Assembly (NCBI RefSeq): GCF_000002985.6
Contig: NC_003284.9
Location: 9,858,001 to 9,922,000 of the forward strand
Reading direction: 5' to 3'
DNA: 64,000 nucleotides
Source of the DNA: Caenorhabditis elegans
Taxonomy: Eukaryota; Nematoda; Chromadorea; Rhabditida; Rhabditidae
The position numbers were made by a program, and so were the translations under genes. Below, piece by piece: positions 24,207 through 41,470 of this stretch. Each line of letters opens with the position of its first letter. Position 1 is the stretch's first letter. The notes beneath the pieces are model-generated. The model saw only the letters and a program-made list of their open reading frames with translations. It was not told where the DNA came from and did no database searches.

Positions 24207-26322
24207 TTTGTTCTGAATATATATTAAAATTAGATAAAGGAGAAAGGAAGAGAAAGAACGGGTTGAAAACAACTTATTGCAGAGCAGCAAAAAAGAAAAT
24301 CGATTGCTACAAGAACCAAAAAACCACCATTTCATGAAAATGTGCAAATTTTTTCACAAAACCTTACAAAATCTAATCTTATTTCAGATGGGCGGGGTAA
24401 ATCATATCACTGGTCATTCCATCTATCTTATCTTTAATTAGAACGTACATTGTGCCTGTACAATGATACTACATCATCCTCTTTTATTTGTTGTGTAGGA
24501 CTGGTCACTAACAGAAATCAATAATACTCTTTTTAGTCAGAAACTACAATCACTTGATTTAAAATCAGTGTTATTGTTTGAAACTCCCTTTGGGACAAAA
24601 CCGTAACTCGGTGCTCAAGATTTTTAACATTCAGTGTCGAAATTAACAAACTGTAAATTTGCACTTTTATCATGAGACTCACGAACTGCCGAGAAAACCC
24701 GCCGGGCTCACAGTTGCCAACTTGAGTCGGACTCGCAACTCTATCGCTGACGAAAAGCGGGAAAACCAAGAAAAATTCAAACTGATTGTGGAGTATCAGT
24801 TAAATCGGCAAGTGATAACAATGCGCCAGTTCAACTTTGTCTTTTTATTTGATATTTTCATGTGAAAATCAAGCGTTTACCGTTCTCTGAAATTTTATAT
24901 GTGTTTTTGTTTGTCATGGAAAAATGAAGGTTGGTTTTGTACGTGATACGGCTTGAACTAATTTTTGAGAATTGCTGTTGACGTTCTTTGTTTGAGAATG
25001 CTCTGAATTTTAATTTTGATTTTTAAGACTTCACTTTTTTCTTTTATCAAGATCAAAAAAGACAATTCTCATTAAAGGAAATTTTTTATGGCGGTTCGAA
25101 ATTTCGAAAAAAAAACACTGATTTTAGCTATAATCTCAAATTTTGGCCACTTTTCCGTGTCGCATTTGTCCGAACTTGACTTTTTTTTTGGATTAATCAT
25201 CCTTTATTGCATATTTTGGTTGTTTATCTCATTTATTTTTGCTGATTGAGGTTTAAAGCCGATAGGTAACCTTAGATAATTTTTGGTTACCTATCGGCTT
25301 TAAATGTATTTTAATCAACAAAATTGAATTAAATAAACTAACAAAATATGCAATAAAGAATAATGATTTAAAAAAAACCCAACATTGCTGCTACACGGAA
25401 AAGTGACCAAAATTCGAGATGTTAGCTGAAATCAGTGTAATTTTTTCGACATTTCAAACCGTCATAAAAATATTTTGAAACACTTTTGAGCAGTTTCATT
25501 AGAAAATTCGTCCATTTGAGCCTATTTTGGGTCTATACATCCAAAATCGTCCGAACCGTTAGTCTCAAGGAATGATTAAAAGGTCTATGACAAAAGTTTG
25601 TGCTGGATTTTTCTGAAAGCAACTATTCGAATTATTATATTTTTTCTGCTTTGAAAATGCGTCCCTATTTTAATTTTGTTCATTACTAAGGTGTTAGTTT
25701 CCCATATTTTGCTAAAAAAAGTGAATAAAGTGATGTTAAATCTGAAAAATCGAAAAAAAAAAGTTTACTTTTCACTGACCATTTTCTGAGAATCCACATA
25801 CATTTTTAGGTTTTTTATTCAATTACCCTCTTGCAAAAGTCTCTATTAAACTTTTCCAATCGAAAAAATTATGAAAAACGGTTGAAATTGAGCAGAAATC
25901 AACGTTTTCTAACAGCTACTTTTCAGCAGTTTTGCCTGCCCACTCCTCCAAGTGGTTCGTTGGATCTTCCCAGGAGGCGACTGCGCGCTCTCCTCTTCTC
26001 TGCGGCTAGAGAAACTCTCTCCTTTTCCATTGTCTCTCATTTGGAGATCACGCAAGTGAGAATGTAGATCGCGAGCGGCAATTTTTGGATTCTCATTTTC
26101 GAGAAATCATCATAGTTCATTCTTGATTCACTCATTCTTGGTGTTTTCTTCGTCCGCTCAGCCGTTCTTTCTCCGATTTTCTTTTTCAGTTGTTGTCGCT
26201 CTTCTTTCTTTGATTACTTTTATCCTGTTTATGCCTCCTTTTGCCACTTTTTGCCACTTCATACCTCTTCTAATTTCAGGTTCCCATTATAATAACGGTC
26301 GAAATAAGGAGAGAAGATACGG
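24207..26322. promoter_or_regulatory. Divergent intergenic region between glo-1 and the MRP gene
   Basis: This 2.1 kb separates two head-to-head start codons (24206 minus, 26323 plus). It holds paired GATA motifs (AGATAAGATAG on the minus strand, 24423-24433) about 220 bases upstream of glo-1, TGATAA near 24813, and a large imperfect palindrome (25074-25475). GATA sites fit intestinal expression of both genes. A pyrimidine-rich stretch near 26130-26280 probably covers the MRP leader. The regulatory assignment is inference. Confidence 0.45.
25074..25475. repeat. ~400-bp foldback/palindromic element
   Basis: Two arms of roughly 190 bases are imperfect inverse complements around a short spacer near 25278. 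Matching pairs include GGTTTAAAGCCGATAGGTAACC with GGTTACCTATCGGCTTTAAA, TTTATTGCATATTTTG with CAAAATATGCAATAAA, GGCCACTTTTCCGTGT with ACACGGAAAAGTGACC, and ATGGCGGTT with AACCGTCAT. The left edge follows a TTAA (25074-25077); the right edge is less clear. It has no coding capacity and lies between glo-1 and the MRP gene. Confidence 0.8.
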
Positions 26323-31415
<5,093 letters not shown>

Positions 31416-31720
31416 GCAACTACTCTGCTCTTTTTTTATTACACCTTTTTTCAAAACGGTTTTCCTCGATCCCCAAACGTGCACCCACTGCTAATTAACC
31501 CTTTAATTGATAACTCAATAAGTGTTTAATTTGTACTAACTTTTCCCCACCACATCATATTATATCCCCTTGTATCATGGTCCCGTATTTTAATATAATT
31601 TGATGAATTTCATTCTCCACGAAAGATGAATTATTGCATTTAATTGTTTGTATTTAAGTTGATTTACAAATTGTTAAAAATACTCGTATAAAAAGATTGT
31701 TCTTAAAGTCAAGATCTTGT
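31416..31720. other. Convergent 3' intergenic DNA
   Basis: 305 bases between the stop codons of the MRP and OATP genes, AT-rich with poly(A)-signal-like sequences. No other feature was seen. Confidence 0.5.
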
Positions 31721-34322
31721 TCATTCTTCTTCCTCGTCTCGGTATTCCCGTTCTCGGCTTTCTGGAAAATCTACCATTGGCATCTCTTCTGGAAGCTTGA
31801 CAGTCTTGGAGAGCCAATAACAAATGCCGGCAAATATAATTGCAAATACTTGGAAAAAGCTGTTCACTCCGTGGAACATTTTTGTGAACATGTCGTTGTC
31901 GTAGAGCACACAATTGCCTCGTTCTGAAATTGGTCTAATAAGATGTAGATTTCGATAGAAAATTTACCGTTGGGGCACTGGCGGTTCCATAAAATGCAGC
32001 ACAGATCAATAAAGAAGCCGTAAATCACCGGTGCGGGAATGAATCCAAATAGATTTGTAATGAAAGAGGCTAAGCTCAATGCAATAACTTTTTCTTCGTC
32101 AAATACACTCCTCAGAACTATCATCATTGTAACCATAAAGAACAGATTTCCAATAAATAGTCCAATTAACATCACAGCAAGATATGCAAAGAATATTCCA
32201 CAATCGGGATGTACAAGTCCTTTGTCTACCATATTCCCATAGGCACATTGGCAATTCGACCACTGGAAATTGGCAAATTAAAAGTTAAATCTCATTTTCA
32301 TAAAAAACGGGACAACACTAAAAAAATGTCAAAACTTGCTGCAAACTAACCGTATTTGAGTAAATATCGTACTCTGTGCAACCCGCATGACACGGAGAAT
32401 AAAAGTTTTGCCCATTATAACTAACTCCATCAAATTTCAAAACAGTTTCACAATTACAGTATTCTAGGCATTCTTGTTCACGTTCTCTGTGATGATAAAA
32501 ATGCCATCTGAAATGAACAAATTATTTTATTGAATTGTTAGTTAGTTTTCAGTCTTACCTCGAAGCGTAATCAACATACGTCAAGCCTTCTACTTTGGGT
32601 TGCGAGCATCCTAAGTTCATTCCAATAATATAGCTCACTAGAATCACAATCCAAGATCCTATCAAGCAAATAATGGAGGATCTAGGAGCAATATTGTATC
32701 TTGATAAAATCCATCCTCCGAGAGCAGTTGATACAGCAATTGCTCCAACAGAGATTATACCCGAGTAGATATCTGCCATACTGGCAGACCGACCATATTG
32801 GGTTTCAATAAACTTTGGCAAATAAGTTTGATATCCACCGATTAAGTATGATCCAAACATCCAAGCAATAACCATTGTAATGTAAACTTTGTTAGTTATC
32901 AGCTTTTTAAGAACCATTGGGAATTCCCGGAGGAAAAGTGTGATGTTTTCTTTAAATGTTAATCGGTCTTCCGGGCTCACTTGCGGTCTTGAATGTTCCA
33001 GCATGAGGTGGAACGAGTCAGGGTGTCTGTATTGTTGATGGTAAACTTTGTGTTGCTTAGGCTACATCAACTTACTTATAAGTTCTTGGAAAAAAGAAGA
33101 AAGGCACCGCCAGTATCAGATACGCAGATCCACAAACCAAAAACCCAAGCCACCAAGCACCAATCCAGTGTTCGTCATGTGTACCAATGTGATCCGGAGC
33201 TGTAAGAATAAATAAATAATATTGCCATTTGACTTTTTCTCACCATCTCCAAGAGATGTGTAAACACCATTGAGAATCGAAGAGAGCATGAAACCGAGAG
33301 CTGGTCCAAAAGCGTACATGGAAGTTAGTAGTCCCAGAAGAAATGGCGATTCTCGTTTTTGTTTCACGTTACTATCAATATACACGTAGGCAATAGTGTT
33401 AAATGGAGCAGCAAAAATTCCAGCAAAAAGTTGACCAAACGCCAATATGATGAAAGCATTCTGAAAATTGGGGTTTAGACTGATTTAGAAGGTAATCAAA
33501 TTTACTGAACATTTTAATAATTTAATAATTTTTGTTTATATTCCCAGAGCCGTCGTATTTGTACACATTACTTATAATCTTACAGTATGTTCGTGATGCT
33601 CCCTCCAACAATCTTCTCCTTGTGACGAGATTTCTCGGCGTCCGTTTGTGTCACAACTCATCTCCACGGAGTATGCTTCCTGAAAATATGTGTTTCGATT
33701 ACTTCCTAGCTGGAGTTGACTTTAAACTAAATTTTTAAAACGTATCATTTTATTTGTTTATTTCCTTTAAAAGTTCCGACATTTCATACGCAAAATTCTA
33801 ACAACAATTAACTTTTTTCTATGTTGCAAATTTTTTTTGCAAAATTTGCAAATTTTGTTGGAGTTTTACCATTAAATTTTTATCAGATTTTGTTTAATTT
33901 TTAAGTGAATCACTTTTTTTTGCATTAACTGTTCTTGAGTGTAATCAGCTGTACCATAAAACAAAACCGGAAGTGCAAGCATAAACATGGAGAGTGAGCT
34001 GAGGATGACCCCTGTAATTTATAGAAAATTGTTTCGTGAACACTTACATTCACTCACCAATTCCTGTAATCCTTGGTAAGTGGTAGTGAGATCCGATGTA
34101 CCCGATAAGGAGAATAGCCATTGTATGTCCAATATCGTACAAAGATAAAAGCCATCCAGATTTCTCTGAGGAAAATCCGAATCGTTTTTCTAATGTTGTA
34201 AGCATTCCTACAACATAACCCAAGTAGGTTCCCTGCACAGCTATCACCAAGACCATTAATAAAACAAATATATTAATGGAAAATTTGTATTTCTTCCCCG
34301 GCAGTGGCGTTCTTTCTGTCAT
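31721..34322 (-). CDS. Organic anion transporter polypeptide (OATP/SLCO)
   Basis: Nine exons (34058-34322, 33914-34011, 33584-33679, 33244-33460, 33076-33199, 32559-33026, 32351-32507, 31968-32262, 31721-31923) total 641 codons in frame, 640 aa, normal for the family. The OATP signature region (WIGAWWLGFL, ending ...PFFFFPRTYK) lies between predicted helices 5 and 6. A large Cys-rich extracellular loop (~430-500: Cys at CLEYCNC, SPCHAGC, SNCQC) is the Kazal-like loop before helix 10. A final ...CVLYDND motif precedes helix 12 and an acidic tail (EEEE). OATPs carry bulky organic anions such as bile-acid- or eicosanoid-like compounds across the plasma membrane; the substrate here is unknown. 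I recall it as F21G4.1. Convergent with the MRP gene. Confidence 0.9.
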
Positions 34323-37143
34323 TGTTACCTGTAATTGGAAATTATAAATAAAACTAAAAATTATTCGCGTTGAGCAAGAAAAATTGTAAAATATAACTTG
34401 AAAAAAACCTGCGAGAGTGCGAATATACAGGAATGTCATATTCCGTGTTTGTGAATGTCTGATAAGAGTGATAGAAGAACAAGGAAAAAAAGAAAAAAGC
34501 AAAAAAAAGTGAGTCATCTCACGCAAAGGGAGTATTTGACACAGACCGCCGAACAAAACGAGGTGAGGCATGATGGAAGGAAGAGAGTAAATAAGGAGGA
34601 ATTGGATGCCTTACCTTTTACTATTTACTTTTTTGTTTTGTTATCGTTTGAGGCTTGAACTAGCCAATATGCAATTGAAAAAAGGGTAGGTTAGTTTATC
34701 GAAAAGTTTAGAAGTTGTCAAATGGAGAAGTTGAAATTGTTTTGTTAAGAGGATTTGCTCCCCCTTTTCTCTATTTTGACAGCAGATATCTCGGTTGTCT
34801 CTGGTTTTATCAAAAATTGTCAACTATGCAAAATTTATACATATTTTGCCTGTTGAATTATTTTTTTCAATAAAAAAGCCGTCAAAGTAAAACAGTGGGG
34901 GTGCAAGTCGAATAGAAAAAAATACTGTAACACAAACATTCCTACATAATAATGTGTTTAAAAACATGCAGAGCTTACTTCAACAATTTTTTGCACCTAT
35001 TCAGCTGTACAGAAAAATTTACCTGATGGTGGTAGTTTTCTCCACTACAAAGTAGGCTTATAAGATTATAAGTTCACTTAAATTGGAAACGAATTATTTT
35101 ATTTTCAATTTCAAACGCTGGATCATTTTAAGAAAATTGAAAGTTAAAAGATGCAATGTAGGATCGGTACTGCCTTGGAGACATTTTAGTAATGGTATTG
35201 AAATGGTGTAGAAGGGCCACGGAGACATAAACACCATAATGGCGAGTGTCAGAAGAGATAGTTCCAGAGTCAGTAGAGACGGAGACAGTAAATGTCCTTC
35301 ATCGGAAATAATTCACATTACTCTCACTGTGCTAGTGAACACTTTCTCTTACTGTCATGTCATGGATTTATAAGAAAATTATGGTTTGAAACTTGTACTG
35401 TCTTTGAATAAATATATAAAAACTCAATCTGAACTAATTACAAAACACAACAATGTTACAGATTTTCAAAATTAAGAATTTGTTTCGCATGAATCCATTC
35501 CTTGTATTACATTCCAACAATCTGAAATATATCTTTGGTAATATTACTTGACACACTGAAAAAAAGTATTTTTCACAAAGAAGTGAATACTTTACGTGGA
35601 TGAGGTTTTTCACTGAACAATAAACCCGTATAAGCCCTGGACCACTGGGTAGCCGACATCTACGGTTGGAAAATACAGAGAAACAACATTAACTTCAATT
35701 TTCACACCAGCACATTTATAAAAACACAATACTTTCAGTTACATAAAAAATTTTGCGCGCTAGAAGTCCTTTTCTGTTTTCAGATGGTTTCTAGAGTTGG
35801 AAGGTTGATGTGCAAACTTTTTTTCTGTTTTTAATGGTGGAGTACCAAAATTTGAGACTTTGCATTTATTAGTCCCAAAATGACCCAAAACTACCGAATT
35901 TTGTTGCATTTTTAGGTTTCAGCTCCAAATGAGCCTTTTTTGCAGAACTTCGAACCACTATTTCCGTGTTTTCTTTGTTTTCAATAATTTTTATTTTCTG
36001 AATGTTTAAAACCAACGGGGAAAATTTTTCGTTCCAGAATATTGCGATACTAAAACGTCAACATATATTTTCTTTTGAAAAATACCAGACTTCCAAATTA
36101 TTGTCATTAAATCACAAGTTTTTCTATTAACAAGCAAGAGTGCACGAATTGAAACACATTTTTGTTTTACGTTGAATTTTCTACAATCTGATTTTCTGTC
36201 AAAATTGAAACACTAGCAACATCCCGGTTTTTAGTTTTCACTCACACCTCTGTTCTTTTTCTCTCCTCCTATTTCTGCGATCCATGGGAGTTCAAAGAAA
36301 AATGTGATGGGTAGGGATGAAGACAGAAATTTGTGCGATTAATATCTATTCCGCATAGAGGCTTCTAAGAAACATAAAGAAATACGCCTCGTGTTCCATT
36401 CACAGGTGTCTATTTTAGTTGTTTATTTTTTGATTTTCTGAAAAGTTTTTTTTTCACAGAAGAGTCTGTTATGCGAAACTTTTTTTTCTGTTTTTTGTAT
36501 TAATTATTTCATAATTCGGTCCAAAATTTGGAGCAGTTAATGTTTGGTAAATTAAAATTAATTTTTGGTACACATGTTAACGGATCTGTTTTTGTGGAAA
36601 CTTCAACAAGTTTGCCAATTTCTCGATGAATTAAACTAAAAGACTTTTGAGTAGCTTATGAGAAATTGACTACTTTATTTTCATAATAAACGATATCACA
36701 TACGACAAAATTGATTTCTCTTCAAAAATTGTGCGGCACTCCAAAAATATTATTGCATCCTCTATGTAATAGTCATAGTAGTCACAATTAGTCTTGCAGA
36801 CCTACGGATCAATTGAAAATTAGCTGTTCATGCAAGACGGTTAGGGGAACTACGGTAGTTCCTTATGAGTTTTGATCAGATCATTTTTGGAAAAAAATAG
36901 GTCACATATTTTTCAATGTGCGACAAGAATACTTTCATTTAAAAAAGGGCAATTTTTTAAACAGTTTTTGTAACCAGCTCGAAATGCGTTCGAAAAATAA
37001 TTTTTGTATCTTCTAATTTCTACAACAATTTATGAGATTTGGCAGCTTAATGAACATAAATTTTCTCCGTTTCTCAGAGCTTCATAATAATTTTCATAAA
37101 TTTCGTTGCGTGGAAATTTTATAATTTATAAACTTAAACTCAG
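34323..37143. other. 2.8 kb gene-free interval
   Basis: Divergent upstream DNA of the OATP and FkbM-type genes. Near 35833-35900 there is a fragment (GGTGGAGTACCAAAATTTGAGAC... with a CCCAAAATGACCC block) resembling arms of the local palindromic repeats. A 44-codon ATG-to-stop reading frame at 35239-35373 has no supporting feature. Otherwise nothing was recognised. Confidence 0.45.
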
Positions 37144-39057
37144 ATGACTTTCCAAATTCGCCGATACCGTACTTCAATTACACTATGCTGTCTGGTGGTT
37201 ATTCTATTTTTTGCAAATGTTTCAATTCATTCCAAAAACCAGACCGATTTGGAAAAATTACAGGTGAGGTTGAATTGAGTGGATTATTATAAAAAATGTT
37301 ACGATCTTTATCAAAAGCCAGTTTGCGCTCAACAAGCAAACCGTAATGGTCAATAGTCAGCAAATTTTAAACTGTCTGAAACTTCAGCGGCGCTTTAAAA
37401 TTATGACTGAATAATGAAATCTGTTCAGAACAAGCACGTCGAACCAGATTTTTCAATTACAAAAGAGTTGCGAATGCTGCGATTGGCTTTTTTAAAATGG
37501 AGAGCGTGTATGAGGGAATTATTGCAAGATAATAATATATCGCTAGATGACATGGACCCCGAAGATCCTCAATATAGCTATTTGCAATGGTTAGTTAGTG
37601 AAGCAGAAAAAAAGAATAAGGAGGAGGAAAGTAACACTGGAGAACTTTTTGATAGTGTGAGTTGGTTTATAATTATTTTATGTGTACCTATGATGAATAA
37701 TGTAAAATCATGATTGATAGCATTAACAAATACTGGGAATCGTGATAATTAATTTATTTTATCTTGAATTAATTTGAACAGAATAACAATGTCTCTCAGA
37801 TATGACGTTTTCAAATCCAAAAACCATAACTTATATAGAAATACGTGTTGCTCCATTTCAACCACTGTTTTAACCAGAGTTTCACTTTATTTCCCAAAAG
37901 TTGCAGTTGTGGCACAAGTTAGGATCCTACACAGACAAATGTCGTTCATCAACTGATTTGTGGCATATGGAACCTGAAATAGTTTCTGGAACAGCTTTGA
38001 AATTTTTCACTCCAAATCCAACAGACACATCAGCCACATTTGTAAGGGTTGGAATTGGTGCAAATGTTTCTATTGAACAGTATTTCAAGAAAAAATTGTC
38101 AGCGGTACCTCAAAATAAACATCAATAGTAGCTTCAGCCATTTTTCTTTCAGGATTCTGAGTTTTTTGGGGCAGATCCGGCTTTCATGGAAAATTCGCAA
38201 ATTTATTCATCAATCGGGACGTTCTTCCCGTTTGCGGTTGGAAATGAGACTGGACTAAAACAAGCAACACTTAAATTCTCAGTCGGTAAGTAATTGTTTT
38301 GGTGGTTTATGAATGTATTTCTTTTAAAGCGTAAATCAGGAGAACTGTTTATACTAACAAAAATTTTATACAAGAAATGCATTTTGAACTTGAAAATCAA
38401 AGGTTCCTATGTAAATAAAATTTCTCAGACGTGGACGATTCAAATAATTTTACATTAGTATTGATAATATTTATATGTATTCAAATTTCTTTTAAAACGT
38501 TCATGTTTGCATATATGTGTGTGTGTTTGCATATAATATACACTGTTAATAATCTAAACTGTTTCAGAACGAATGTCTTCGAAGTTTGTCAACCACATTG
38601 GGATTGACATTTTCTTCAAAAATCTCATTCGAAAGGATATAATTGATTACTTAATTTTTGAAGGCGACGGTGGAGAATACGACATGATGTCTCATCTTGC
38701 TAGGAACGGTACACTAGAACAAGCAGGAATATCAGTATGTCAAATCAATATTGAGGTAGACTCTGAATATGACATACATAAGCTCTCGTAATCAATAAAA
38801 ATTCAGTATCATTTACCAAAAGAAATGAACGATCCACGCAAGGAAATTTTTCGACAGCACATTTTACAGTTCATCAGGTATGTTTCACAAAAGAATACAA
38901 ACTCCTTTAAAATTTGTTTTACAGAGATAAAAAATACACACTACATTCTGTAACAAATATGGGTAATTTGAGAGTCTTCTGGGTAAACACGTCGTCTTTG
39001 GAGTGTGCTCGGAGATATTTAGAAAAAACATTTTTAAATGATATAGATTTAGTATAA
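37144..39057 (+). CDS. FkbM-type methyltransferase-like protein with signal anchor
   Basis: Seven exons (37144-37263, 37429-37656, 37907-38104, 38153-38285, 38568-38755, 38807-38877, 38925-39057) give 356 aa. The N-terminus is basic (MTFQIRRYR) followed by a single hydrophobic stretch (~11-28), a signal anchor or signal peptide for the secretory path. A Lys/Glu-rich helical segment (~75-115) precedes a C-terminal domain with FEGDGGEYDM, AGISVCQINIE and a final RVFW...C block, the layout I associate with nematode FkbM-domain proteins (Methyltransf_21). The exon 3 acceptor was chosen at 37906 (TTGCAG); an alternative at 37900 adds two codons. The substrate is unknown. It is convergent with the PHD gene. 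Confidence 0.7.
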
Positions 39058-39767
39058 TTTTGTTAATAAATTGTTCAAGTAACATTTGTACATAGATGAG
39101 AAAAAGGTTGAGGACACCTGCCATTTCGTGTTCCTTGCTCGGCAGACCTCATGCCAAAAACTTACAATATATTATATAATAGTGACAATATCAAGAACTT
39201 TATGAAATGCGACTACCATAACGTTGTTGGAGTAATAATCTCCGCAAAATATGTTTTGTTTCAATTGTTTCATTCCAAAATCTCAACAAAATCTCAACAA
39301 AATCTCATATAAATGGGTTCATGAATTAAGTTTACAAATAAATGCAATTAAATATTTTATCAATAAATAAAGATTGTTCTCGCATATACAGGTAAATTAT
39401 CAAACCGACTAATAAAATAAATAGGTAAAAATCACATTATTGCACACTGTAAGGACCGGAATATGTATTGGACGGCAATGAATATGTTCGGTTCTGAATA
39501 TACATAAAATGAAATCTCAGACTGAGAAGGGAATTATGACATCTTATATTACTCGGGTTGCAATAAGATCGATTTTGTGTTGGACAACATGCAGTAACTA
39601 TGAGAAATTATACTAAAATACAGACAAACGTAGAGTGTAACGAAGGAACTGATTGAAGTGCAAGAAGAAAACTATAAAGTATATGTTAATACTTTAAACA
39701 CTACTAGGATTTCAAACATCTAAAAAAATTCTAAAAAGCTTCTTATTTAATTTTAAACTGTATCTGA
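39058..39767. other. Convergent 3' intergenic DNA with a small tandem repeat
   Basis: 710 bases between the stops of the FkbM-type and PHD-finger genes. It holds three head-to-tail copies of AAAATCTCAAC (39277-39307) and several AATAAA signals. No exon or RNA gene was recognised. Confidence 0.5.
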
Positions 39768-41470
39768 TTATTTGCAGTATTTGCAAGCCCATTTGTCCGG
39801 GACTTCCTTGGCTTTTTTGAATCCAACACATGTGATGTGATACCAGTCGCCACATCCGACACATCCACAACTTCCGAATTTCGAGGACTTGTCGCAAGTT
39901 GGACAGATCCACCGAGTCTGAAATTATTATCTTACAATGTAATTAGTTATGGTTTTATTTTTCTTTTCATACATTTTTTAAATTTTTTTTTGAAAACAAG
40001 ATGTGAATATGGCAACACATTTATCAGATTCCAAAATTTTCAAAGCGGAGCACACTCAATGAAAAACTAGAAAGTTGCAATTTTATGATCACTTACCACA
40101 TTCTTTTTCTTTGGGGCTGCCTGCTCAAGGATGTACTGATCAATATCCTCATCGTTGATTTCCTAAAAATAATGATAACTTGATTAGTAATACCACACTG
40201 GATATTTTCTTCAAATTTGGACGACTCCTCACAAAATGATTAAAAATGTATAGTTTCATTCAGAATAACTTCTCATCCATTTACGCCATTTTGTTTTTCT
40301 TAACAAGAGTCTATACATTTGGTATTTTTTTAAATAAATGATTTTCTTACACGTTTATTTCTGCTCCCCTGTAAAATAGAAAACAACTGAACTCAATACT
40401 CCGAAATAATTCTACATCAAGAAAATCATTCATACGATTTCATTCTTGGTAGCCCAAAATTACTAATTCAAAACTCACGATTTTCGGCTGCGGCAAATCA
40501 AGAACTTGTTTTTCCTTCACAGTCTTTGCTGTTTTCTTGTCGACTTTCGCGATTTTCCCATTTTTTCCGACTTTTGTCTTTTTTGTACTTCTAATAGTTT
40601 TAGCCATTTCCGCTTCCTTTATCTCTTTGCGATGCTTTGCCTGCATTTGTTTCAGTTGTTTAGCCTAAAAACAAAAGTCAAAATTATTAAAACTAATATA
40701 TATAAATACTTACTAATTTAGCTTCTAAAGCTGCCTTTGCTTTTGCTCGTTCCTCGGAAAGTTGCTCATCTAAATGGGTAGGGCACAATTCTGTCATGTT
40801 TTCTATTTCTTCAGCCGTGAATCGACTAGCGGATAAACCGTGTCGAGCGAGACGAATGCATGTTTTACAAGCTCGGAGTTTGTACGGCTCTGGCCCGAAT
40901 AAAATGGGGCCGAGGTAGAGATGTCCACGTTCTGGATAACGCTCCAGTTGCTCCAAAGCCTGAATTGAATTTTCAATTGTTGAAAAGATGGAAATATATC
41001 TCTCCACAATTTTTTCTGATTAATGCTATATTATCGAAAAAATACGATCGCACAAATTTCTCGTGATTTATTTTTGATCTACCTGTTAAAAGTGACTCCG
41101 CCCCCAATCTTGTTGCCGTTGTTATTTTGTTGTGGTTGTCTTGTCGAAGGAAGGGGAGGAGCCTAGTCAACAAGGTAGAACAAAAATAAATTATGAGAAA
41201 ATTGTGCGATAGTATTTTTTCGATAATATAAAATTTGAAATTAAATATTGATAATTCAAGTTTTTGGATTTATTTTCTTGTCTTGCACAATATTGAAGTG
41301 GTTGTTTGAACTAGTATCCAAAACTTCCAAATTATATATTTTGTTTAATTTTGTGGGATTAAAAAATAAGCAATTACCTGTTCCAAAACAGTAACCGGGC
41401 CAGTGCACAACTCATCCATAATGCTGTCATATCCACGCTCATTGCTGGGACCAGGAATATTTGGATCCAT
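39768..41470 (-). CDS. PHD-finger protein, likely nuclear
   Basis: Exons 41378-41470, 40714-40959, 40479-40664, 40097-40162 and 39768-39917 give 246 aa (252 with the candidate microexon). Order: a short N-terminus, a Cys/His-bearing region (~75-100: RACKTCIRLARHG ... ELCPTHLDE), a Lys-rich helical stretch (~115-175) that could act as a nuclear localisation signal, a short acidic segment (EINDEDIDQYI), then a C-terminal PHD finger. The finger has the C4HC3 ligand pattern WICPTC ... CVGCGDWYHITC ... WACKYC. PHD fingers of this shape often read histone H3 tails; ligand specificity is not readable by eye. The finger resembles TAF3-type PHDs, but I cannot name an orthologue. Confidence 0.82.
40351..40368 (-). 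other. Candidate 18-nt microexon of the PHD gene
   Basis: Inside the 316-base intron between exons 40479-40664 and 40097-40162, the minus strand shows TTTTACAG, then 18 bases encoding GSRNKR, then GTAAGA. Both borders are consensus-quality. Phase 0 on both sides means it can be included or skipped without a frame change. It would add a basic hexapeptide between the Lys-rich segment and the acidic stretch. Confidence 0.45.

Noticed and set aside
35239..35373. 44-codon ATG-to-stop frame (MASVRRDSS...)
   Set aside because: Too short, without Kozak, splice or conservation evidence readable here; kept as a note only.
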